Source of the DNA: Planctomycetota bacterium
GTDB lineage: Bacteria > Planctomycetota > SZUA-567 > H5-PLA8
Direction of reading: 5' to 3'
NCBI GenBank assembly: GCA_016200135.1
Contig: JACQFI010000033.1
Coordinates: 62,001 to 126,000, forward strand
Length of the DNA: 64,000 nt
The notes below the pieces were generated by a model that saw nothing but the letters and a program-made list of their open reading frames with translations, was not told where the DNA came from and did not search any database. A program made the translations under genes and the position numbers. This document shows, in pieces, positions 9,008 through 17,550 of the stretch (position 1 is its first letter; every line of letters begins with the position of its first letter).

Positions 9008-10639
9008 ATGGCCGAACCCGCCACCGCGCCCGCTCCGGTGCAAGCTCCGCTCCAGACGGAGCCGCTCTCTTATTGGAGCTTGGTCGGCAAGCAGTTCCGG
9101 CGGAACTCGATGGCGGTGGTAAGCGCCTGGATGATCCTGGTGCTCTTTCTGCTCTCGACGTGGGCGCCGCTGCTCTGCGAGGGCCGCCCGCTCGTGTGGT
9201 GCAAGGACGGCCAGACGACCTACCCGCTGCTGCGCTGGTTCTGCGCGCCGACGTCCTCGATCTTTACCGTGGATTATCTCTTCAACTACTTTGCGTCTCT
9301 CTCGCTGACGCTGCCGTTGAGCTGGCTCTTCGTCCGCTGGCGCATGCGCGGCAGGCATGCGCCGCGCGCCGTACGCAACCGCCGCTTGCTTCAGGCTTCT
9401 CTCGTAGCGTGTCTCGTCGCGCTGCTGCCTTTTATCGGGCCGGGTTCGTACGAGCGGCAGGCCACCGAAGCGGAACTGAAGGCGAACCCCGCGCAGAAGA
9501 TCCTCACCGAGTACCACGTCTTCCGGCGCTGGAAGCTCGACGCGCCGGAGTATCTGAAGAACCGCGAGCGGCTCGACGCGGCCATGGGCGATTACGCGAT
9601 CTTTCCGCTCGCCGCGCAGGATCCGCTCGCGACTTCGAGCCAGATTCTGAATCCGCCCGGCGTGTACGTGCAGTTCGAGAACAAGTGTTACTACCAGACC
9701 GGGCCCGGCTACCTGGCCGCGCCGAACGCCAACATCCCGCTGATCTCGATGGAGGCCGTGCTCGAAGAGACCAAGGAGAAAGGCGCGTACCGCATCGCGG
9801 GGCAGCCCGAAGGCGTGCGCGTACTGTTCAGTCCCAGCAAGGACGACCCCGCGCCCGGCCAGAAGGTCTGGCTATACGGCGAGGTCCTGCGGACCGGCGC
9901 GGGCACGTTCGATTTTCTCGTGGCCGGGGCGCGTCCGCTGCCCACGCCGCCGCTGCGCGTGCGGCATCTCCTGGGCACGGACGAACAGGGGCGCGACGTG
10001 CTCGCGCGGCTGCTCCACGGCGGGCGCATCTCGCTCTCCGTGGGCCTCGTGGCGGTGGCGCTCTCCGCGCTGCTGGGCGTGATCATCGGCGGGCTGGCGG
10101 GGTATTACCGCGGCTGGGTGGACATCGCAATCTCGCGCCTCATCGAGATCGTCATCTGCTTCCCGACGTTCTTCCTGATCCTCACGATCATCGCCGTCAT
10201 GGAGGAACGCAATATCATCCTGGTGATGGTGGTGATCGGCGCGACGAGCTGGACGGGCATGGCGCGGCTGGTGCGCGGCGAGTTCCTCAAGCTGGTGGAC
10301 CAGGATTTCGTGCACGCGGCGCGCGCGCTCGGGTGTTCGGGCCGCCGCGTGATGTTCCGGCACATTCTTCCCAACGCCATGGGCCCGCTGCTGGTGACGC
10401 TGGCCTTCGCAGTGGCCGGCGCGGTCTTCATCGAATCGAGCCTGAGCTATCTCGGCTTCGGCGCGCCGCCTCCGACGCCCAGTTGGGGCGAGATGGTGCG
10501 GCAGGGCATGTCGCACGTGATGGAAGGCGCGTGGTGGCTGATGTTCTTTCCGGGATTCATGATCTTTCTGACCCTTTGCGTGTACAACTTGGCCGGCGAG
10601 GGCCTGCGCGATGCGATGGACCCGAGGCTGAGAAAGTGA
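9008..10639 (+). CDS. ABC transporter permease, DppC/OppC type, with large inserted segment
   Basis: 543 residues, against about 300 for ordinary DppC. TM1 is at about 37-57, and two further hydrophobic segments lie before residue 150. About 170 mostly hydrophilic residues then precede the canonical LLGTDEQGRDVLARLLHGGR entry and the final helices. The EAA loop is QDFVHAARALGCSGRRVMFRHILPNA. It pairs with the DppB-like permease three bases upstream. The N-terminal extension with extra helices plus a soluble insert is the unusual part and matches the enlargement of its two partners. Confidence 0.92.
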   Translation: MAEPATAPAPVQAPLQTEPLSYWSLVGKQFRRNSMAVVSAWMILVLFLLSTWAPLLCEGRPLVWCKDGQTTYPLLRWFCAPTSSIFTVDYLFNYFASLSLTLPLSWLFVRWRMRGRHAPRAVRNRRLLQASLVACLVALLPFIGPGSYERQATEAELKANPAQKILTEYHVFRRWKLDAPEYLKNRERLDAAMGDYAIFPLAAQDPLATSSQILNPPGVYVQFENKCYYQTGPGYLAAPNANIPLISMEAVLEETKEKGAYRIAGQPEGVRVLFSPSKDDPAPGQKVWLYGEVLRTGAGTFDFLVAGARPLPTPPLRVRHLLGTDEQGRDVLARLLHGGRISLSVGLVAVALSALLGVIIGGLAGYYRGWVDIAISRLIEIVICFPTFFLILTIIAVMEERNIILVMVVIGATSWTGMARLVRGEFLKLVDQDFVHAARALGCSGRRVMFRHILPNAMGPLLVTLAFAVAGAVFIESSLSYLGFGAPPPTPSWGEMVRQGMSHVMEGAWWLMFFPGFMIFLTLCVYNLAGEGLRDAMDPRLRK

Positions 10640-10644
10640 GCGGC

Positions 10645-11694
10645 ATGGCGGAGCACGGTAATCCCATCCTGGACGTGCGCGGCCTGCGCACGCACTTCGA
10701 CACCGACGCCGGCACGGCGCGCGCGGTGGACGGGATCTCGTTCAGCATCGGCCCCGGCGAGTGCGTGGCGCTCGTCGGCGAGTCCGGCTGCGGCAAGTCC
10801 GTCACCAGCATGTCGATCATGCGCCTGCTGCCCACGCCGCCCGCACGCATCGCTTCCGGGCAGATCCTTTTCGAAGGCCGCGACGTCCTCAAGTACACGC
10901 CCGACGAGATGTGCGGCCTACGCGGGAAGGACATCGCGATGATCTTTCAAGAACCGCAGAGCGCGCTGAATCCGGTCTTTACCGTTGGGGACCAAGTCGC
11001 CGAGGCATATCTGGTCCACAACCCCGCCGCACGAACACGCGAAGCCTGGGAGAAGGCCCTCGCGGCGCTGCGCGCGGTCTGCATTCCCGACCCGGAGTCC
11101 CGCGCGAGAGATTACCCGCACCAGCTCTCCGGCGGCATGAAGCAGCGCATCTGCATCGCCATGGCGCTGATCTGTTCGCCCAAGCTGCTCATCGCCGACG
11201 AACCTACGACCGCGCTGGACGTGACCATCCAGGCGCAGATCCTCGACCTGCTGCGCGCGCTACGGAAGTCATACAATCTTTCGCTGCTCCTGATCACGCA
11301 CGACCTGGGTGTCGTCGCGGAGATGGCCGACCGCGTCTGCGTCATGTACGCGGGCAAGATCGTCGAGACGGCCAAGACGCGGGACCTCTTCGCCAAACCG
11401 CTGCATCCGTACACGCAGGGCCTGATGCGCGCGCGGCCCGAGGCGGGCTCCAGCCAGCGCGGGCGGCAGCGCTTGGCGGTGATTCCCGGCATGGTCCCGG
11501 CAGCGACGCAGTTCAAAGACGACTGCCGCTTCCGGGCGCGCTGTCCGCTGGCCGCCGAGAAGTGCGGTGCCGAACCGCCGCTGGCCGAGGTCCGGCCGGA
11601 GCACCAGGCCGCATGCTGGTTCAGCACGCCCGAAGGCACGCGGGCCTGGGCGCAGCCCGCCGAAGAGACCACGCGGAGAGAAGGCTCAACATGA
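10645..11694 (+). CDS. Peptide ABC transporter ATP-binding protein, DppD/OppD type
   Basis: 349 residues. Walker A is GESGCGKS, the Q-loop lies in IFQEPQSALNPVF, the signature is LSGGMKQR, and Walker B is LLIADEPTTALDVT followed by the switch His in LLITHDLGVV. The C-terminal oligopeptide-importer tail carries the CRFRARCPLAAEKC cysteine cluster known in this subfamily. It powers import together with the next gene. ATG 10645 lies 5 bases after the permease stop; an in-frame GTG at 10636 would overlap it. It overlaps the next gene by ATGA. Confidence 0.95.
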   Translation: MAEHGNPILDVRGLRTHFDTDAGTARAVDGISFSIGPGECVALVGESGCGKSVTSMSIMRLLPTPPARIASGQILFEGRDVLKYTPDEMCGLRGKDIAMIFQEPQSALNPVFTVGDQVAEAYLVHNPAARTREAWEKALAALRAVCIPDPESRARDYPHQLSGGMKQRICIAMALICSPKLLIADEPTTALDVTIQAQILDLLRALRKSYNLSLLLITHDLGVVAEMADRVCVMYAGKIVETAKTRDLFAKPLHPYTQGLMRARPEAGSSQRGRQRLAVIPGMVPAATQFKDDCRFRARCPLAAEKCGAEPPLAEVRPEHQAACWFSTPEGTRAWAQPAEETTRREGST

Positions 11695-12722
11695 GCGAAC
11701 CGAGCGGCGCCACTTCCGCGCAGACCCCGTCCGGCGCTTCAAGTACGGCCACCGCGCCGCTGCTTGACGTGAAAGCGCTGCGCAAGCACTTCCCTGTGCG
11801 GCGCGGGCTCTTCTCGTCCGTAGTCGGGCACGTGAAGGCCGTGAACGACGTGAGCTTTCAGGTGGGCGAAGCCGAGACGCTGGGACTGGTGGGCGAGTCC
11901 GGCTGCGGCAAGACCACGGTCGGGCGCACGCTGCTGCGGCTCATTGAGCCGACCTCGGGCGCTGTCCGGTTCAACGGCCAGGACATCGCGGGCCTCTCCA
12001 ACAGCCAATTGCGCCCGTTCCGCCGGCAGATGCAGATCATCTTCCAGGACCCGTACAGCTCGCTGAACCCGCGCATGACGGTCGAACAGATCGTCGCGGA
12101 GGGCCCGCTGATCCACGAGCCGGGAACCACGTCCGCGCAGCGCCGCGAATTGGCGATGGACCTGCTGCGCCGCGTGGGCCTGCCGCCGGAAGCGGCGGAC
12201 CGGTATCCGCACGAGTTCTCCGGCGGGCAGCGCCAGCGCATCGGCATCGCGCGCGCACTGGCGGTGCATCCGCGCTTCATCGTCTGCGACGAGCCCGTCA
12301 GCGCGCTCGACGTCTCGGTGCAGGCGCAGATCATCAACCTGCTCATGGATCTGCAAGCCGAACGGAAGCTCTCATACCTGTTCATCGCGCACGACCTCTC
12401 GGTCGTCGAACACATCAGTCGGCGCGTCGCGGTGATGTACCTCGGGCATATCGTCGAGTACGCGGAGACGAAGGATCTGTTCTCGGACCCGCGGCACCCG
12501 TACACGCGCGCGCTGCTCTCGGCGGTGCCCAAGCGTTCGCCTGATGAGGTGAAGGAACGGCAGATCCTCGGCGGCGAGCCCCCCTCCCCCATCGCGCCGC
12601 CGCCGGGCTGTCCGTTTGCGCCGCGCTGTCCGCTGGCCAAGCCGGAGTGCGCACAGAGACTGCCGGACCTCGAACCCATGGGCGCGCCCGGGCATCTCGT
12701 GCGCTGCCCGCTCGTGAAATAA
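11691..12722 (+). CDS. Peptide ABC transporter ATP-binding protein, DppF/OppF type
   Basis: 343 residues. A Ser/Thr/Ala-rich leader is followed by the DppF-typical start [12 protein letters not shown]. Walker A is GESGCGKTT, the Q-loop is in [13 protein letters not shown], the signature is FSGGQRQR, and Walker B is [14 protein letters not shown]. The C-terminal [18 protein letters not shown] segment is typical of OppF-class subunits. The ATG overlaps the preceding stop (ATGA), indicating coupled translation. It is the last gene of the importer operon; the next gene is convergent, 20 bases away, with no terminator hairpin seen between them. Confidence 0.95.
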   Translation: MSEPSGATSAQTPSGASSTATAPLLDVKALRKHFPVRRGLFSSVVGHVKAVNDVSFQVGEAETLGLVGESGCGKTTVGRTLLRLIEPTSGAVRFNGQDIAGLSNSQLRPFRRQMQIIFQDPYSSLNPRMTVEQIVAEGPLIHEPGTTSAQRRELAMDLLRRVGLPPEAADRYPHEFSGGQRQRIGIARALAVHPRFIVCDEPVSALDVSVQAQIINLLMDLQAERKLSYLFIAHDLSVVEHISRRVAVMYLGHIVEYAETKDLFSDPRHPYTRALLSAVPKRSPDEVKERQILGGEPPSPIAPPPGCPFAPRCPLAKPECAQRLPDLEPMGAPGHLVRCPLVK

Positions 12723-12742
12723 GAATCGATCTGTCTTGGAAC

Positions 12743-13705
12743 TCAGGATTTCTTGAACATGATGACGTCGCGATGCCAGTTGAGCAGGTCGCGGAGGGTC
12801 TTCTCGAGCGGGTTCTCGGGCGTCCAGCCGCAGCGCTGATGGATGCGGTCGTACGAGCCGAACACGTCCATCACCTGCGTCTTGCGCACCCGGGCCGGAT
12901 CACTGACCACTTCCACCTTCACGCGCGACATCTGGATCAGGATTTCGAGGATCTCCTTCACGGAGACGCTGCGCCCCGAGGCCAGGTTGTAGGGCACGCC
13001 GCACTCGCCCTTCTCCGCGAGCAGGCGGTAGCCGCGGACGATGTCGCGCACGTCGGAGAAGTCCCGCTTGGGCGAGAGGTCGCCGACGCGGATCACCTTC
13101 TCGCCGCCGGCTTCCACCTGCGCCACCTGCTGCGCGAACGTGGAACAGACGAAGTCCGGGCGCTGGCGCGGGCCGGTGTGGTTGAACGGGCGCGCGATGG
13201 TCACGTTCAGGCCGTAGGTCGTCACGAACGGATGCGCGGCCAGTTCGAGCGCCGCCTTGCCCGAGGCGAAGATGTTCACGGGCGCGACCGTCTGCGTCTC
13301 CTTGATGGGCATGTCCTCGGGCTTGACGTGCCCGTAGACCTCGGCGGAACTCGCCAGCACCACCTTGGCGTGCTTGTGCTGGGTGCGGATCGCTTCCAGC
13401 AGATGGATGCCGGCCAGCACGTTGATCTCGTACGCGCGCGCCGGACCGCGCTCGGCATCGGGCACGAACGAGACCGCGGCGAGGTGGTAGATCACGTCGA
13501 AGCGCGTCTCGTTGAGCACGCCGTAGATGAAATCGGGCTTGGAGAGGTCGCCGACGCGGACGGTTATCTGGTCGAGCAGGTGGGCGATGTTGGTCGCGCG
13601 CGCGCCCGAGCCGCAGGTGCCCCACACCTCGTCGCCCTGCGCAAGGCAGTGCTCGGCCAGATGGGAGCCGGCGAAGCCTTCGCTGCCTGTGATCAGAACG
13701 CGCAT
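12743..13705 (-). CDS. Extended SDR / NAD-dependent epimerase-dehydratase, GDP-mannose dehydratase or reductase-like, catalytic Tyr replaced by Phe
   Basis: 320 residues. The nucleotide-binding motif GSEGFAGSHL is at residues 7-16, the conserved YHLAAVSFV at 73-81, and the catalytic Ser region LASSAEVYG at 117-125. Substrate motifs resembling GDP-mannose 4,6-dehydratase/RMD (ARPFNHTGPRQRPDFVCSTFAQQ) are present. The YxxxK proton-relay motif reads FASGK at 146-150, so Phe stands where the catalytic Tyr should be (codon TTC at 13268-13270). It may use another residue, be impaired, or act as a binding protein. ATG 13705 places the Rossmann motif at the usual distance; an upstream TTG at 13741 is less likely. 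Confidence 0.85.
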   Translation of the reverse strand: MRVLITGSEGFAGSHLAEHCLAQGDEVWGTCGSGARATNIAHLLDQITVRVGDLSKPDFIYGVLNETRFDVIYHLAAVSFVPDAERGPARAYEINVLAGIHLLEAIRTQHKHAKVVLASSAEVYGHVKPEDMPIKETQTVAPVNIFASGKAALELAAHPFVTTYGLNVTIARPFNHTGPRQRPDFVCSTFAQQVAQVEAGGEKVIRVGDLSPKRDFSDVRDIVRGYRLLAEKGECGVPYNLASGRSVSVKEILEILIQMSRVKVEVVSDPARVRKTQVMDVFGSYDRIHQRCGWTPENPLEKTLRDLLNWHRDVIMFKKS

Positions 13706-13804
13706 GTTACGAAGTGTTGCGCCTCGCGCCGCGCCTGTCAAATCCGCGCCGTTGCCAAGCGGCGTATTTCAGGTCTCTTAGCAGGGTCGAGACGCCGTTG
13801 CGAT

Positions 13805-13823
13805 CTCCGCCGAGACGGCGGAG
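13805..13823. repeat. Short GC hairpin between the SDR and DedA genes
   Basis: Arms CTCCGCCG (13805-13812) and CGGCGGAG (13816-13823) with a 3-base loop. It lies just downstream of the minus-strand DedA gene. No U-run follows in either direction, so it may be a weak or factor-dependent terminator or an mRNA-stabilising stem. Confidence 0.4.
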
Positions 13824-13841
13824 CCGCCATATTCCGCCCTG

Positions 13842-14501
13842 TCAGGGATTGGGCTGCGGCGCTTTCTTCCAGTTGCGGAGGATCTCGAACGCCATAGGCA
13901 GCACCGAAACGACGATGATGCCGAGAATGACTAGTGAGAAGTTATCTTTTACTTGTGGAATATTCCCGAAGAGGAGCCCGCCATAGATAAAGAGCGCCGG
14001 CCAGAGAAAGCCGCCGACGACGTTGTAGGCGATGAAGCGCCCGTACGACATGCGCCCGATACCCGCCACGAACGGCGCGAAGGTGCGGATGATCGGCACG
14101 AAGCGCGCAAGGATGATCGTCTTGCCGCCGTGCTTCTCGTAGAAGGCATGCGTGCGTTCGAGGTGCTCTTTTTTGATGAAGCGGAACCGTCCGGCCTCGT
14201 AGGCCTTTGGACCCACCAGGACGCCGATCCAATAGTTCGCGGTGTCGCCCAACACCGCCGCGAGGCCCAGCAGCAGCAGGCAGAGGTGCGGGCTCAAGAC
14301 GCTGCCTTCGCCGGCCGCAAGCGCCCCCACGGCAAAAAGCAGCGAGTCACCCGGCAGGAACGGAGTCACCACCAACCCGGTCTCGCAGAAGACAATCGTG
14401 AAGAGGATCAGGTATGACCAGAGGCCGTAGTTCGCGACCATCTCGTTGAGATGCTTGTTGAGATGGATGATGAAATCCCAGAGCCAGGCCATCCATTCCA
14501 T
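13842..14501 (-). CDS. DedA/SNARE-associated family membrane protein
   Basis: 219 residues with the DedA hallmarks in order: the re-entrant FCETGLVVTPFLPGDSLLF loop, GDTANYWIG, then ARFVPIIRTFAPFVAGIGRM with the two conserved Arg, and further hydrophobic helices. The family is linked to lipid flipping, including recycling of undecaprenyl phosphate or phosphatidylethanolamine, and to envelope homeostasis. ATG 14501 has GAGGA about 7 bases upstream; a GTG at 14522 is in frame but less likely. It lies between the SDR and UbiA genes on the same strand, so all three may share a lipid or envelope theme (inference). Confidence 0.93.
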   Translation of the reverse strand: MEWMAWLWDFIIHLNKHLNEMVANYGLWSYLILFTIVFCETGLVVTPFLPGDSLLFAVGALAAGEGSVLSPHLCLLLLGLAAVLGDTANYWIGVLVGPKAYEAGRFRFIKKEHLERTHAFYEKHGGKTIILARFVPIIRTFAPFVAGIGRMSYGRFIAYNVVGGFLWPALFIYGGLLFGNIPQVKDNFSLVILGIIVVSVLPMAFEILRNWKKAPQPNP

Positions 14502-14589
14502 CCGCGCATCCTCGCTGCACACTTTTAAAGAGCGGCCGTGTTACCAGGGACGGCCGGGCCGTCAAATCCTTCGATCAAACCGCAGCGCT

Positions 14590-15489
14590 TCAGGCCTCGC
14601 GCTGGGCGAGCAGCTTCGCCGCGCCCAAGGCGGGCAGGATCAGCAGCGCGACGCCCAGTGCCCAGGGCCACGCGTGGCGGTCGTAATGCCCCAGGATCAG
14701 CCCCGCGTCGAGCACGCAGATGCCAAGCACGCCGGTCTTCACCAAGTCGCGCGCGGCGGCGGGCGTGCCCGTCTTAGCCAACGCCCCCGTACGCCAGGCG
14801 AGCACGGCGGCCAGGACGCCGATGGGCGCCCACGCCCACAGGTGCGGCGAACTGTAGCCCGCGAGCCCCAGCGCGGCCCCGACAAAGAGCCAGCCAAGCA
14901 CGATCGAACGCAGGCGCTTGCCCTTCTCTTCCTGCGCCGAGAACGCCGTCAGGCCCGCGGCATAGATGCCCACCGCGGCCGCGGGGGCGTAGACCACCCG
15001 CCACTGGCTGGCCATTGCCAGCCACGGCGCGAAGTTCGGGTCGTAGCTCATCCCGAGCTGCATGTTGAAGAAGCGGCAGAGCCCCAGCGTCAGCGGCCCG
15101 GCGATTTCGACGTGCTTGGCCGCGAAGTTGTACATGAGGATCGCGATGGTCAGGAAGACGGCGAGGTAGAGCGAGACCGTGCCCGCGGCCATCGCCGCCA
15201 GCACGCCCAGGATCATCAGGCCCGCGCCGCAGAGCACCGCGCCCTTCAGCGAAACCGCGCCGGAAGGAATCGGACGGTTCGGGCGCACGCGCGCGTCCTC
15301 TTCGCGGTCGGCGAGGTCGTTCAAGGCCATGCCGCTGAGGTAGAGGCATCCAGACGCCAACGCCAGGAGTGGGAGGGCCTCGTAGGCCGTCGAGCCCAGC
15401 GTGGCGCGCATAATGAGGAAGCCCGCGCCGATATCCGCCAGCGCCGTGAAGACGTTGGGGAACCGCACGAGCCGCAGGTAAGCGATCAC
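14590..15489 (-). CDS. UbiA-family prenyltransferase
   Basis: 299 residues, about eight to nine hydrophobic helices. The first Asp-rich motif NDLADREEDARVRPNRPIPSG matches the UbiA NDxxDxxxD signature that binds Mg-prenyl diphosphate. The second Asp-rich motif is not obvious: the usual position reads AFSAQEEKGKR. UbiA enzymes attach prenyl chains to aromatic or glycerol acceptors (quinones, haem O, chlorophyll, or EboC-like acceptors); the acceptor is not predictable here. It begins about 60 bases after the pilus-operon end on the same strand and could be read through from it. Confidence 0.85.
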   Translation of the reverse strand: MIAYLRLVRFPNVFTALADIGAGFLIMRATLGSTAYEALPLLALASGCLYLSGMALNDLADREEDARVRPNRPIPSGAVSLKGAVLCGAGLMILGVLAAMAAGTVSLYLAVFLTIAILMYNFAAKHVEIAGPLTLGLCRFFNMQLGMSYDPNFAPWLAMASQWRVVYAPAAAVGIYAAGLTAFSAQEEKGKRLRSIVLGWLFVGAALGLAGYSSPHLWAWAPIGVLAAVLAWRTGALAKTGTPAAARDLVKTGVLGICVLDAGLILGHYDRHAWPWALGVALLILPALGAAKLLAQREA

Positions 15490-15548
15490 GGGCCGAGAGA
15501 TAGCCGATTTCTCAGGAATTGACCAGCCACGGACCCCGAACGGTCCGC

Positions 15549-16322
15549 CTAACCGCTCTTGCGCGGCCCGTTCTTCTTGGGCTGACCGCCCCGCGGCGGG
15601 CTCGTGGAAGGCGGGCTGCTGAATGGCGGATTCTTGGGCTGCGGCTTCGGCGTGTTGTTGGGTGGAGTCTTGGGCTTGTTGGGATCGGTGAAGCTTGGCG
15701 CGTTTGAAGACGGGCCGGTGTTATCGGCCAGGGCGTCGAAGCGGCCGTCCTTCAGGATGTACGGGCGGCCGTCGCCGTCCGTGAGGAAGATCGACTGCTT
15801 CTCGATCTTGGTGATCGTGTAGTTGAGGCCGTCGAGCACGTCACCTTCCTTCACGCGCCGGGGCGCGGACCCGTCCTTGCTGCTGAGCAGGGCGTAGGAC
15901 TGATCGCCCACCTGCACGACGCCCATAAAGCCGACCTCCAGGTCTTTTTCGGTCGGCGTCATGGCGGACTTGGGCTTCGGCTGAGCCTGGGGCTGCGGAG
16001 GAGGCGGCGGGGGCGGCGGGGGCGGCGGAGCTTTGCCCGGATTTGGCGGCTTCTTATTGGCGACGTTGGTCTTCCAGGTCAGATCGGGCGTAAAGGGCGA
16101 TTTGCGCTCGCGGTCGGCCGCCAGTTCCAGCGCCAGTCTTACCGGCGCACCCTTCGCGTCGTAGGCTTCAGGGCGCGCCTTGGAGGTAATCGGCTCGTCG
16201 TCGCGCAACGACTGCGTGCGCGGGCCGAAGAAGAACAGGAACGCGCTGACCATCATCAGCACGAAGCACAGGTAGAAGACGAGCTTCTCCTTGTTCATGC
16301 CCTGCGATTTGTAATACGGCAT
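15549..16322 (-). CDS. PilP/GspC-like inner-membrane protein of the pilus/secretion operon
   Basis: 257 residues: one membrane span at about 14-32 (LVFYLCFVLMMVSAFLFFF), a linker containing a run of about a dozen prolines, a small beta domain (GVVQVGDQSYALLSSKDG followed by VKEGDVLDGLNYTITKIEKQSIFL), and a Pro/Ser-rich tail. The beta domain looks like the homology-region domain of GspC/PilP, which links the inner-membrane complex to the secretin. Weak similarity is backed by position after a PilO-like gene. ATG 16322 is chosen over an upstream start at 16355 because it puts the span near the N terminus. Confidence 0.65.
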   Translation of the reverse strand: MPYYKSQGMNKEKLVFYLCFVLMMVSAFLFFFGPRTQSLRDDEPITSKARPEAYDAKGAPVRLALELAADRERKSPFTPDLTWKTNVANKKPPNPGKAPPPPPPPPPPPQPQAQPKPKSAMTPTEKDLEVGFMGVVQVGDQSYALLSSKDGSAPRRVKEGDVLDGLNYTITKIEKQSIFLTDGDGRPYILKDGRFDALADNTGPSSNAPSFTDPNKPKTPPNNTPKPQPKNPPFSSPPSTSPPRGGQPKKNGPRKSG

Positions 16323-16374
16323 GGCGTCCGTCCCCTGCCTGGCCGCATTGTACAAGCGGCCGTGTTCAACTCAA

Positions 16375-17523
16375 TCAATTCCCGGTGGCCTCGGGCTTCT
16401 GGCCCTTGGGCGGGTGCCGGAACATCTCGGGCACATCTTCGGTGGTCCCCGCCAGCGCGCCTTTCCGTTCCTCGGGCTCGAAGAAATCCATGCCCGCCGC
16501 CGAGATGCGCACCCAGAGATGCTCATCCTTGTAGTCCATCTGCTTCTCGGGGTTGTCACCCAGGATCTCGCGCAGGTCGCTCTTGTCGCGCTGACTGTCG
16601 CCCAGGAACGGCGAGACGATCTGCAAGTTCCGGATCACCAGGAACTGTCCCGGCGTGCGGACCGAACGCAAAAACTTCATGAAGGCGTTCACGTCGCACT
16701 GCAGCAGGATCTCGACCGGATATTCCTGGATGAACTTGGGCAGCTCTTTCACGATAAATTTCTTCGAGCGCGGATCGCGCGGATCGGTGATCTCGGGTTT
16801 GTAAGCCTCGTTGCGTTCGCGCCGGTACGGCCCGGCTTTGTCCGAGTCCTGCGGAGTGACGGTGATGATGCGCATGAAGGCCTCGGGCTTGAGGTTCCGC
16901 TTGCGCTCTTCGTCTTCCTGCTCTTTCTTGGCCTTGATGGCGAGGCGGATGATCTTCTCGGCGATGTCCAGTTCGCGCAGCAACTCTTCCGCGCGCGCCT
17001 TGCTCATGGTCTGATTGTCTTTAACGACAAAGCGCTTGAAGCCGATATCCTTGTCCGCGATCTCGACGTTCCACTGGCGCGCTTCCTTGTCGAGTTCGAT
17101 GCGCAGCTTCTCCCATTTGTACGCGAAGTAGAAGCCCGGGTTGCGCTCGCTCTCGGGCACCACGGTCCAGTCCGCGAATTTCATGCGGCTGGACTCCTCG
17201 CGCTCCTTGATCAGCTTCTGCAGGCTGCGGATGCCCTCTTCGTACTGGGCCTTGCGGTCGGCCACGGTGATCTTGGTGAGGTTCTGGGAGATCTCGATGG
17301 GCATCGCGTTGGGGTCCCAGACCTGTGGATTCGTCGGGCCGAAGATGCGCTCGTAATTCTGCTTGGTCGGGACGATGACCTCGCGCGTCTGCTCCAAGTT
17401 CTCCGATTGGGCCTTGTAGCTGTCGAGCGGCCAGGAGAACGGATAGTAATAAACGACGAGGCCCAGCACGGCGAAGGCGACGATGCCTTTGAGCAGCTTG
17501 GAGTCGGTCGCGTCCATCGGCAT
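16375..17523 (-). CDS. PilO-like type IV pilus / secretion assembly protein
   Basis: 382 residues. One N-terminal span lies at about 11-30, then a coiled-coil section (LDSYKAQSENLEQTREVIVP), then a charged alpha/beta periplasmic part with a ferredoxin-like pattern near the C terminus (LLQCDVNAFMKFLRSV, FLVIRNLQIVSP). PilO and GspM share this order of span, coiled coil and ferredoxin-like fold, and work as a heterodimer with PilN. It lies 27 bases after the PilM-PilN fusion and before the PilP/GspC-like gene. It is longer than PilO of Pseudomonas (about 207 residues), so the name rests partly on context. Confidence 0.7.
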   Translation of the reverse strand: MPMDATDSKLLKGIVAFAVLGLVVYYYPFSWPLDSYKAQSENLEQTREVIVPTKQNYERIFGPTNPQVWDPNAMPIEISQNLTKITVADRKAQYEEGIRSLQKLIKEREESSRMKFADWTVVPESERNPGFYFAYKWEKLRIELDKEARQWNVEIADKDIGFKRFVVKDNQTMSKARAEELLRELDIAEKIIRLAIKAKKEQEDEERKRNLKPEAFMRIITVTPQDSDKAGPYRRERNEAYKPEITDPRDPRSKKFIVKELPKFIQEYPVEILLQCDVNAFMKFLRSVRTPGQFLVIRNLQIVSPFLGDSQRDKSDLREILGDNPEKQMDYKDEHLWVRISAAGMDFFEPEERKGALAGTTEDVPEMFRHPPKGQKPEATGN

Positions 17524-17550
17524 GGCCGTGCTTCCTCGTGCGCGCCGCCG

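Noticed and set aside
8023..10644. N-terminal 870 residues of a long frame leading into DppD
   Set aside because: Out-of-frame reading of the two permease genes; the real ATPase starts at 10645.
16000..16040. Polyproline run as a sequencing slip
   Set aside because: The frame is intact on both sides with a membrane span before and a beta domain after it.
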